Assembly: GCA_947683625.1 (NCBI GenBank)
Contig: CANTUR010000844.1
Coordinates: 1 to 64,000 of the forward strand
DNA: 64,000 nucleotides
Direction: 5' to 3'
DNA from: Mallotus nudiflorus
Lineage: Eukaryota > Streptophyta > Magnoliopsida > Malpighiales > Euphorbiaceae
The stretch's first letter is position 1. Each line of letters starts with the position of its first letter. A program made the position numbers and the translations under genes. Shown in pieces: positions 10,307 to 19,622 of the stretch. Under the pieces are notes generated by a model. It was given only the letters and a program-made list of their open reading frames with translations, was not told where the DNA came from and ran no database searches.

Positions 10307-10639
10307 GAAAAGAAAAATTTCCTTTCCTGTAAGATTATTTTCTTATGTTCTTATATTTATTTAGTTATTATTTTCTTATGTTCTTATATTTATTTAGTTT
10401 TCTTTATGCTTTATTTATTTTAAAGATTTATTTATTTTCTTAAGTATGCTCTGTGCTCGCCTAAGCAATTAGGATCTTGCACATCAGAAATCTGTTTTAT
10501 TACTGTTCACTATCTTGCTGCATACATTTTGGATCGGTAACCTCCCTTGGAGAGTGAGACCGACACTTGCTCTTGCATTTGGCATCTTCATCACTATCTT
10601 TTGCTACAGTACCCCTTAGATCCTTGGCAGTCCTGGTAT

Positions 10640-11532
10640 ATATTAAAATTTAAAACTTAAGTTACAAACGAATGAATCCATTGTGTAAGGATATAAACAC
10701 TCGAAATTTATAAATTTTTCTTTTAATAATCTAAAGAAAAAAAATTTAAACTAAGAGTAAAATAGTAATTGTGTCGTAAAAAATAGTAATTGTATCGCAA
10801 ATTATAATGCATTGAAACATCGCAACTCGCGACATAAATCATTTTCTTTAACCATGACACAAATCATTTTTCTTTACCATGAGAGATGGCAGATGAGACA
10901 AAGCCACATGGCTGTTTTGGAGGAATAACTCTGCGGTTCATAATGCTCTTGAAAAATAATGACCAATAAACTACTCATCCGCTAAGGATTAAAATATTAT
11001 TCTCAATACATTTGCAGATGAATATCCTAAATTTAATTTGTAAAATTCTTGAAACATAATCTAATTGAGATGTAGTACAAAACTTAATGCATCATTATAT
11101 TCTGTCTACATTCCGCAATTGAAATGGCAACAAAACTATATATTTTTGCATCCATTTGTAATGAACTAACCAATATCAGGATACAAGTATAATTTCAAAA
11201 TTTGTTGATTTCTTGCAGTTTGAGTAATGTTTTATCAAAAGGATTAAAGGGATACAAAGGGAAGAAGAAAATAAATTTGGAATTCAGATTTGTCATGCCA
11301 GAAACAGAATTAATGGCGAGTCGCAGCTGTTTCCACCTCCAGTTGAAATTTCTTCACAATAATTGTTTTGCTCGTATCTTTGAGAATGTGACCTCCAAAA
11401 CAATATCCAGACCATTTCAACCTGCCTAGCATGAATTTGAAACTCTATTTCTGGCTTTTGAAACCTTCACTATCAGTGTCAGCAGAAATCCAATCATGTT
11501 CACAAAATATGACCATTTGTAGATCATCCAGT
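10640..11532. other. Intergenic, between viral insert and RH18
   Basis: AT-rich host sequence. No gene, repeat or RNA was recognised. The part nearest 11532 should hold the RH18 3' UTR (minus strand). Confidence 0.6.
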
Positions 11533-14500
11533 CTACAGTAAATCTTCAGTTCCTGTTAATTTTGCAAATTCACTTTCGTCAATCGTCCCCTTCTTTAGCC
11601 TTTTCAATAAACGATATTCCCGAGCCAACTCCTCTTCATCTTCAACTGTTTGGGCAGCCCGTCTCTGCTTAGCTGTTTTTTTCCTCGTAACTGGTGGAAC
11701 AGGACCAGGGTTCTTGTTGGGCTTTTGGGGCTTTGGTTCTTGCTGTTGCTTTTCTTTCTTTGCCTGCAAATTCTTCTTCCTTTGTTTCTCGCGCGATTTA
11801 TCCCTGATTACGGTCATTAGCTATTAGAACTGATTGCCAGTATCTCAAGAAGAAGAACAGCTTGTTATCATTTAGTGCAAGTTTAATAAAGCATGGAAGG
11901 AAACATTCACCAAGGGTACCAAAACATTTTCCAGAAGCTGTCAACATGAGATAAACAATTTTGCCGGGTAAAAATGAGAACCACTGGTCATAAAATGTGA
12001 ACATTTTAAAAAAAGTCAGGCCTGGCATCAGTAACACTGATTCTACTCATGGACTCTACTTATGAGATATTACTTCAAAAGTAAAAAGATAGAAATGTTA
12101 AAGAGCAGCTAACAGTTCTTACTTGTACTTGATGTCCTCTACTTTGATGTCTTCAACTGGAGTAAAACCAATAGTTGAAAGTGAGTGGTTCTTTACCTCG
12201 GGCATTGATGGGAGCTGCAACAAGCCATATCCCATGCCCAGCTTTCCAATTTCAAGTTCTTTCCATCTGTGGAACACAAAATACAATTAAAACATCGAGT
12301 TGCAATCCTTCTGAAATATGGTCCCTCTGAAGAATGGTCTTAAAAAGGGAAGACTGGAGTATTCTTAACCCAGTAAACAAGACAGCTTAAGAGAAAGGAG
12401 GAGAGAGAGATAGAATTAAGTTCATAGAGAGGTGCAATTTATAACCTGAAAATGTAGGAGCAATGATGTTCTTTATATGCACGGATGTATGAAACAAATG
12501 CTCTCAGTCCTTTCTCCATAACATCCCTATCCTTCTTGGCAGCAGACCGTATCTGAAAATTATGTGACGAAATTGGTTAATCAACCAATGAAAGTGAAGT
12601 GGAGAAAACAAAATTGAAGTATTGCATAGTATCTTCAAGGCAAGCCAGTGATAAGAAGTTGATATTGGCATTAAAAGAATCAAATAGAGAAATCATACAG
12701 ATATTCAAATTAAATTTCTTCATACGGTGCAACATTTTAAAAAAAAAATTGAGAACTGAGGTCCATTGTCTCTGATGCTTTTAGAATATGCTCCTGCCTG
12801 CTGACAATCAACAAAAACCACTGCATGGCAACATGGACACCATACAGAAATATAGTAAAAGGGCTCACTATGGTTACCTGAGGAACAACATCTGGGACAT
12901 CATCTGTAAATTTCTTTTCTTGAAGAGGAACTCTTCTTAAGCGCAGAAATTCTACATAAGCTTCCTCCTGCATAACCAAACCAATTAGTTTTTTCATAAA
13001 ATAAATCCAACCATAAATTAAGCGAATGCACAAACATAGAGCAGCATGGTAGAATATCAAATGACCAATAACGATACAGAGATGTAACAACTGAACCTTT
13101 GGCAACAGGAAAACAATAGCACTTCCTTGTCTACCCAATCGAGCAGTTCGGCCAACTCTATGAATGAAAACATTGGGATCCTGAGGGGTATCATACTGCA
13201 AATAAAACGATAAAAAACAATGAAGTATTTTAGACATTGAAGAGTATAAAGGAAAAGGTCAACAATCAAAACATACATTCTTTAACTGCACAATTTATCT
13301 AGTTGTAAATATTAAGCTACCTGCATTATACAATCAACACCAGGAATATCAAGTCCACGTGCTGCAACATCCGTACATAGAAGAATGCCATTAGTTAGAG
13401 ACGTAAATGAGGCCAATGCTTTCTCTCTTGCAGTCTATCAGCCACAAAAACGTGTAAATGTCAGAAGAAACAATGATAAACATGTAAATGTCATAAGAAA
13501 CAATGACTAGTTCATCATATAGACATACTCAGACTAGGATCATTTCACAGTTTTACCTGCTTCATTTTCCCATGCAGGGGAATCAAAGAAAAATCCTTTA
13601 AAGCAGTAAGACATGGAAGAACAACCCCCCAGTAATCAACACAAGCACAAGTCATAAAATATCTGCAAATGTAAGAAGACATTTTTGTGGAAATCAGCTC
13701 TGATCCCAGTAACCTTTATGATTGATTGCACAACATCCATTAGAAAATATATAAAATAACTCACATTATAATCTTTTTGGATTTGTTCTTAATAAGGAGA
13801 TCTACAAGCTGAGATGGTTTCTTATCTGCTTCACATTCCAAATACTGCATAATGAAACGGAGAGAAGGGCAACAAACAAAAGAGATTCATTGGCTGAAAA
13901 ACAACAAGTACAAAAGATAATCATGTTATCACGAAGCACAGACAGCTGAATTCTGTAGGTTTTTGTGTACAAGTGTTGAACCAATTTTATGTCTTCAGAA
14001 TTGTCACAGTCAAACCTTCTTAATCTTTAAAAGCACTAAAGGAAAAACAAGAAATCATAAGCTACATGTTACACAGAAGTAACACAACTACTTTTAGGAC
14101 CCAAATGAAAATTTTCTACAAATGTTTAAAAACTTGTACTCATTCATTTAAGCCACACAATAGGGAACTCAAACTAAAAAGTGACAAAACTAAAATGAAA
14201 CGCTAACTACCAACATAAAACTGAAAAAACACAAAAAACTTGATACCTCAAGTTGAAGCCCTGAAGGTGTTTTTGAAGATGATAATTGTGAAGATGCCGA
14301 TTCATTCAGAGATTTTGTTTCAGCTTTAACTTCAACCCTCACAGGATTCCTAAGTCCAGCTTTAGACAACTCTTCCACCGCCTCAGTCTGAGTAGCTGAG
14401 AAAAGCCCAGTCCTTCGAAGCTTTGGTAAGCGAGATATAATAGAAGTTATCTGCTTCTGGAATCCCATGTCTAAGAGCCTATCAGCCTCATCCAAAATTA

Positions 14501-15418
14501 AAACCTGTTCCATTCCACCAATGAACCAATGAAGAATTGTAGCATACCAAACAATTTTCCTCATTCAAAAATCCTCAACAATAATGTGATTTCCGCAAAT
14601 GGGTATCTAAATAAATATTGAGTAATAAATATTACTATAAAATCCTACTCAATCTTATTTGATTAATATTGATAACTACCTCAAGGCTTCGAAAATCCAA
14701 GACATCGACACGTTCCATGATGTCAAACAACCTTCCAGGAGTTCCAATCAATAAATTAGCTCCTTCCTCTTCGATTTTCTTCACATCAGCTTTAACATCA
14801 ACACCTCCAACAAGCAGCATAGACTTAACATTTGATAAAGTTTTAATGAAAGGTTGAGCAACATTATAAATCTGCGAAGACAGCTCCCTTGTAGGCGCAA
14901 GAATTATTCCCATCACCTGTTACGCATACACAAGCATTTTAAATCTTAATTAACACAAAAACCAAACCAAGCTCCACTCTTATCAATCAACTACACCATT
15001 AAATTAACTAATTAGATACTAAAATAAGCTTAATTCAAATTTAAATAAAAAATTGCTCACTTTACAGCGGTAAAACAAGTTAAGATTCAAACTTCTTTTT
15101 TTTTTTTTTGGCTTTTGGCTTGGCAAGCAAACAGAGAAGAGCAAGAACCTGGTGTGGTTTAGGAGAAGAGGAGGTTCGCCGGAGAATCTCAACAAGCGGA
15201 ACGACAAAAGCTAGGGTTTTTCCGGAACCGGTGGCGGCGTCGACAGCGACGTCTTTGTACCTGCATAGTAGGGGAATTGTAGCTGCTTGAACCGGCGTGC
15301 AGTATTCGAAACCGGTCCGAGTTAAAGCCTCGAGCACCGGCTCCGATAACTGCGGCTGTAGTTCGGAGAACCGCGTGTCTGTTAAGGCTCTGTTCGGGTT
15401 AATCGTGTCAGCATTCAT
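11533..15418 (-). CDS. RH18: DEAD-box ATP-dependent RNA helicase 18 (Spb4/DDX55 type)
   Basis: Eleven exons join in frame to 591 codons plus stop: 15418-15149, 14916-14680, 14504-14247, 13844-13765, 13662-13557, 13434-13321, 13195-13097, 12967-12878, 12552-12446, 12266-12123, 11803-11533. Motifs in order: Q motif near FEYCTPVQAATIP, motif I ATGSGKT, Ia PTRELSSQ, DEAD in VLILDEADRLLDMGF, motif III SAT, ARGLDIPGVD, and motif VI HRVGRTARLG. The tail is Lys/Arg-rich and ends in a conserved stretch around LAREYRLLKRLKKG. Spb4/DDX55 relatives act in the nucleolus on 27S pre-rRNA during 60S ribosome assembly; that role is carried over from the family. The length is close to that of the Arabidopsis protein. 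Start: first ATG (15416-15418), 5' of the Q motif. It is divergent from the ARM-repeat gene, 395 bases away. Confidence 0.93.
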
Positions 15419-15813
15419 TTTGCTCTGCTGCTTCTGATACCCGCCGCTGCTTCTTGTTGGTTTTCTTCTGACAATGAAAATTGGCAAAATATTTAATTTC
15501 ACCTCCGAACTTTCCTCAGTTATTTCATATCACCCCTCAACTTTTATTTTATTCAATTTTAACTCTTAACTTCTATTTCTCACCTATATAATTTACATAA
15601 TTTCTATTTTTCACTAATTTTACATCTTTAACTTCTATTTTTACCTAAATTATTGTATAGGTGGCTAAAATTAAGCATACGGTGCCGTTTGGATGACTAT
15701 CTAACCATAGAGGTAGCATTGTCTAACAACAAGTGCTTCTGTAATCACCCAGTAGCGCTTAAATCCCAGGATCTGCTAGAGTGTGATGCTTTTGAAGTCT
15801 TTTACTGGTTTTG
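15419..15813. promoter_or_regulatory. Shared divergent promoter, RH18 / ARM-repeat gene
   Basis: Only 395 bases separate the two start codons, so both 5' UTRs and promoters must lie here. The stretch is T/C-rich on the plus strand (many TTTTA and CTTCTATTTTT repeats near 15520-15650). No TATA box was identified with confidence for either gene. Confidence 0.6.
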
Positions 15814-17364
15814 ATGATGCGCAAGTTAGCAGCTCAGCTCAGCACTGTAATGTAAACTTTGCTTCTTCTTTGTTGTATTTGATTTTATCTTCGTATTGAC
15901 TTGCTTATTTATGCAGTTTCTGTGTCGAAGTAAATCGCCCCATGTTCTTCAATCTCGCAATTTCTCATCTTCTAAAACTAGCAAAGGTATCTATTCTAAA
16001 GTTTAAAATTTTCATTTTGGGATTTGTTGTTTTGTTTCACTGACTAGCGTAATTGAGCTTTAGCAACTTTGTAGATGAGCTTACTGTTGAAGAAGATGCT
16101 GAAAGGAAGATTGGGTGGTTGTTGAAAATCATTTTTGCTGGGACTGCTACTCTTATTGGTTATCAGTTCTTTCCTTATATGGGTAATTTTGATTTTATGG
16201 TCTCGTGTTGAATTGTTGGATTTTGGATTGGATTGTAATGGATGCTGTTATTGATTTTAATTGAAAATAAAAAAGTTGTGTGTGTGTGTGTGTTTTTTCT
16301 TGTGTGTTTTACAGGAGATAATTTGGTTCAGCAATCTGTTTCATTATTGCAAGTTAAAGATCCCTTCTTTAAAAGAACTGGTGCTTCAAGATTAGCCCGT
16401 TTTGCCATTAATGGTATTGCTATTTCATTCCATTTTTTTTTAAGTCTGGAATGTATTGGGTATTCATTTTAGATGTTTTCTTCTGATGGGTGACTTTGAT
16501 TGTGAATTTAAACTTCAAAAAGTGAGCACTTTGCAATCAATTAAGTTGTTAAAAACTTCTTTATGTTCATATATCATTGAATCAAATTGCTTTGTAGCCA
16601 AAAGAGAAAAGATTATTGGTTGTCAAGAACCTTCTTCTTCGCAACTCACCTGTAATTTTGTAAATAACAAGTTATTGGATACTGGGATTGGCACCGCAAT
16701 GTTTTAAATGGATTTTCCCTTGATAAAATTATGTAAGTTTTGCATCCTCTTGATTACCAGATGAAAAGAGGATGAAAGTTGTTGAGTTGGGTGGGGCTCA
16801 AGAGTTGCTATGCATGTTGGAAGATGCCAAGGATGAAAAAACTCGGATAGCAGCTCTAAAGGCTCTTGCTGCCCTCGCACACTCAGGTAATTCTTATGCT
16901 TGTGTTTTGTTGCTTGCACTTTACATCCATTATGAAAATTTCATTATGGCACCAGATAAATGCAAGTTGAGAATGTATATTGAAATTGAAGTGTATGCAG
17001 TTTCCAAATATCAAAATCAAAATTAGTCATATGTAATTATTTTCATACTCTTTAATGAAATCTGTTTTATGAAGTGCATCATATTATTTGTTCACTTGGG
17101 GTTGGAGAGAAGTTTCTGCATTTGTGAGAAGTTTCTAATAGTGCAGAATAGTACAATTCTGATGCCAAGAAGTTACTAGAATTGAATTGTTTATTTTGAT
17201 TACTAAATCCTAAATGTTCTGCAGATGAGGCTGTTGGAGCTCTACATCGTGCTGGGGCAATCTCTATCATTCATTCTGCTCCAGATTCATCTGAGGAAGA
17301 AGCAATCAAGAATTACAAATCTAGCCTGCTAAACAGATTCCAAGAACTGAGATATGATAGTTGA
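15814..17364 (+). CDS. Small ARM-repeat protein, mitochondrial-type N-terminus
   Basis: Six exons join in frame to 191 codons plus stop: 15814-15846, 15917-15986, 16075-16182, 16315-16413, 16761-16886, 17225-17364. Residues 1 to about 35 are rich in Arg/Ser/Lys without acidic residues (RKLAAQLS, RSKSPHVLQSRNFSSSK), like a mitochondrial presequence. A hydrophobic segment (LLKIIFAGTATLIGYQFFP) at about residues 50-70 could anchor it in a membrane. The remainder holds one to two armadillo-like helical repeats (VVELGGAQELLCMLEDAKDE, RIAALKALAALAHSDEAVGA). It resembles uncharacterised plant ARM-superfamily proteins; no molecular function is known to me. Two adjacent ATGs (15814, 15817) are in frame; the upstream one is used here. 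Confidence 0.8.
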
Positions 17365-18622
17365 TTTTACCTTGTCACAACAATTGGCTCTACTTCACAA
17401 AGATAAGTTTTTAGACACTAGATACATCTGCCCTGAGAATTTAAGAAAAACCATCTGGGAATTTGCAGGATAAAAAAAAAGTGAATTCTGATGGGAATGC
17501 ATAAGCATTATTTTTCCTTCCATGCTTATGTACTTGATTTGATAAAACTAATATATTGATATTTCTCAGAGTATCATATTGATTGTTTTTCAGTTTTCAC
17601 TCAAAATCTTAAAGACTGAGGGCATTAACCTCTTGTTGAAGCATAGAGCTTTCTGTTTATGTTCTTTGAATAGTTTATTACTCTTGAGATCTGCCGTGCA
17701 AATAAATACCAAATGTATAGTCTTTGATTCTGCTGCCAGCAACTGTAGTAGGAGGACTTGTGAGCACAATACTCGTACCGAGCTAAATGGCAATGAATTG
17801 CAATGTGTGAGCACAATACTAGTACCTTGCTAAACAGCAATGAATTGCATATGTACTGGGCTTTCTTTTTTTTTTTTTTTGGCTGGCCTGTGAAGGACGA
17901 CCTTTGCATTTTTCATTTTCTTTTGCTGTTTCTCCATCAAGGCGCCCTTTTTTTGCTTGCTAGTGAAGGAGAAGCTTTGCATTTTTCATTTTCTTTTGCT
18001 GTAACTCCATTAAGGCAGAGCACTTTTAGAGGTCTCTGTTTGGTTCATTATGTTCAAGATTATTCCACATGAACTTTAAAGAAGCTTTAAAGAATTTTAC
18101 TTTCAAGTTTTAAGAATGTTACTTCCATTCTATTTTATCTGCTTCAAGCCAGTAACATAAACCCTATGCATGGCCAGCAATGCCTATACTATTTAGGTCC
18201 GAAATCATTCTGAATTCAGAAAAGGAGTGAAAAGATAAAACCAGACTCTCAAATCATCATTTTAAACAAGATGTTCAAGCATTCACTCCTCATAAGGAGT
18301 ATAGTATTAACATATTCTTGGAGTGACAAAATCACAGATAAAAGAGTTTCCAACACTTTCATTCGATAGCTAGAGCGGCCAGATAGCATTCATTAAAAAA
18401 AAAATTCAAATAACTGGGAATTGAAAGATTAGGATAATAAAAACTGAGAATTTTTCATACATCAAAATTTAGCGTTGGTCACATCACAACCCAGAAATCA
18501 AAATTCAAATATTGATATATATATCATAGCAACAATGCTAATGAAAGCTAATATAATAAGAACAACAATCTCTAGCTACGACAGAAGCAAAAACAAGAAC
18601 AAGGTATCAAAAGGGAAACATT
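17365..18622. repeat. Intergenic with two local direct duplications
   Basis: Downstream of the ARM gene. Two imperfect direct repeats are visible. TGTGAGCACAATACT followed by about 35 similar bases occurs at about 17759 and again at about 17806. A stretch containing TTTGCATTTTTCATTTTC occurs at about 17900 and about 17973. A poly-T tract lies between them (about 17866-17880). Short open frames here are not supported as genes. The interval is shared by the ARM 3' UTR and the RPS28 3' UTR (convergent). Confidence 0.65.
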
Positions 18623-18820
18623 TCAACGAAGTCTCCTAGCCTCCCTTTCAGATTCGAGAAGGGTAAGCACATCGCCTTCTCTAACAGGTCCTTTAACATT
18701 CCTCATAATAAAACGATTCTGATCATCAAGAAACTTAACTCTAACTTGAGTCACTTGCCCTCTTGAACCAGTCCTACCCATCACTTTCACCACTACAGCA
18801 TGCTTAATCTGTGAATCCAT
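18623..18820 (-). CDS. RPS28: 40S ribosomal protein S28 (eS28)
   Basis: A single coding exon of 65 codons. The sequence is essentially that of plant eS28: KVMGRTGSRGQVTQVRVKF in the centre, IMRNVKGPVREGDVL, and the invariant C-terminus LESEREARRLR. It is an OB-fold-like protein of the small-subunit head near the mRNA exit. The ATG (18818-18820) is preceded at once by an acceptor (TTGCAG before G-ATG). A 5' UTR intron runs from 18822 to 19308, as is common in plant ribosomal protein genes. The length is exactly normal. Confidence 0.97.
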   Translation of the reverse strand: MDSQIKHAVVVKVMGRTGSRGQVTQVRVKFLDDQNRFIMRNVKGPVREGDVLTLLESEREARRLR

Positions 18821-18821
18821 C

Positions 18822-19308
18822 CTGCAAGCAAGAAAGCAAAAAGATTCAATTCTCTGAAAAAAAAAATACGGAATTCACAATACAAAAGAGTATTGCCTAA
18901 GTAGCTAGCAAATATAGAAACAAATTTCCTAAATGCTGCAGAACAACATAAAATCCCCAATTATAGCTGAACTATGCAAAATAACTAAACAAAATAAAAT
19001 CAACAAAATGAAATATCCCAATTTCAAACAAACAACATAAAACCCTAATTCTAGCTGAACAATGTTGACCCCTTCAAAAGAGAATCCCTAAAATTTTAAA
19101 TAAACAACATAAAACCCTAATCTGAACTAAACAATTCTAATCCGAGAAGTAATCAAAAACCCTAATTTGTAAACAATGTGAATGCATATTAAGGTAGAAA
19201 TATTATCAGACAAAACCCTATTACTCTAAAAATCAAATAAAAGAGAAAATTATAAAACCAAATCAGAGATTTAAATGCTAATAACAGAAAAAAGAAATTG
19301 AATTGAAC
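18822..19308 (-). other. Intron in the RPS28 5' UTR
   Basis: On the minus strand a donor CAG|GTTCAATT (boundary 19309/19308) pairs with the acceptor TTGCAG (18822) one base before the RPS28 ATG. This leaves an untranslated first exon upstream of 19309. The intron contains several AAACCCTA motifs, which often enhance ribosomal protein gene expression. Confidence 0.7.
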
Positions 19309-19431
19309 CTGAATAAAAATAGATGAGCAGCACAAGCAAGAAACGAGGAGCAGCCGCCTCAATTTTACTGCAACTGGCGATTCTAGGGTTATTGGAGAAA
19401 AAAACAGCTACAGACAGAGATGCTAGGGTTT
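19040..19431. promoter_or_regulatory. Telo-box cluster in the RPS28/RDM4 divergent promoter
   Basis: AAACCCTAA occurs at 19040-19048, 19112-19120 and 19157-19165, AAACCCTA at 19213-19220, and the complementary TAGGGTT at 19384-19390 and 19424-19430. Telo-boxes are established elements of plant ribosomal protein and translation-gene promoters. They lie in the RPS28 5' UTR intron and its promoter, within 200-600 bases of the RDM4 start. Confidence 0.75.
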
Positions 19432-19622
19432 TAAAAGAGAGGGTGAATTACATATTTATCAAATTGGTTAGCGATGAGTTTTGGGTAGTTTAGTAAATTT
19501 ACAACAAACTGCTATTATGGCCTAGAACGGCAACGTTTTAAAGTAAAACGGTGACGTTAACTAATGGCATCATCCTCATAAATAACGGTGACGCCACTCA
19601 TTTATCACAGCTTTTGACTGCT

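Larger units (their letters stand above)
1..10639 (+). mobile_element. Endogenous caulimovirid (florendovirus-like), tandem, over one genome length
   Basis: The block reads as part of one viral unit (1-2361) joined head-to-tail to a complete unit (2362-10639). Seen in order in the full unit: tRNA-Met-type primer site, movement-protein-like region, coat-like region with a CCHC knuckle, aspartic protease, reverse transcriptase, RNase H, a second ORF, then a TATA box and poly(A) signal. There is no integrase and no LTR. The repeat between units contains the end of a coding region, which is not how LTRs are built. A single polyprotein followed by a separate downstream ORF of unknown function is the layout known for florendoviruses, so that genus is inferred; other caulimovirid genera are possible. 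The insert continues past the left edge of the window. The right end falls inside the primer-binding site. It lies convergent with RH18. Confidence 0.85.
8272..10639 (+). repeat. Right copy of the viral terminal redundancy
   Basis: Near-identical to 1-2367. It ends at TCCTGGTAT, the first six bases of the primer-binding site (10634-10639), and then passes directly into AT-rich host DNA. A terminus at the minus-strand start point is what integration of a linear or discontinuous viral DNA would leave. No flanking target-site duplication can be tested because the left end is missing. Confidence 0.92.

Noticed and set aside
1..10639. Reading the 2.37-kb repeats as LTRs of a retrotransposon
   Set aside because: The repeat contains most of a coding region and its promoter region, the right end lies inside the primer site, there is no integrase, and the ORF order is that of a caulimovirid.
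12737..13278. Minus-strand frames continuing past the helicase exons
   Set aside because: They read through introns; the conserved helicase motifs define the true exon limits.
19551..19622. Longer RDM4 N-terminus from 19551
   Set aside because: That position is GTG, not ATG; the first in-frame ATG is 19623, next to the conserved DKPVVVRVKRK block.
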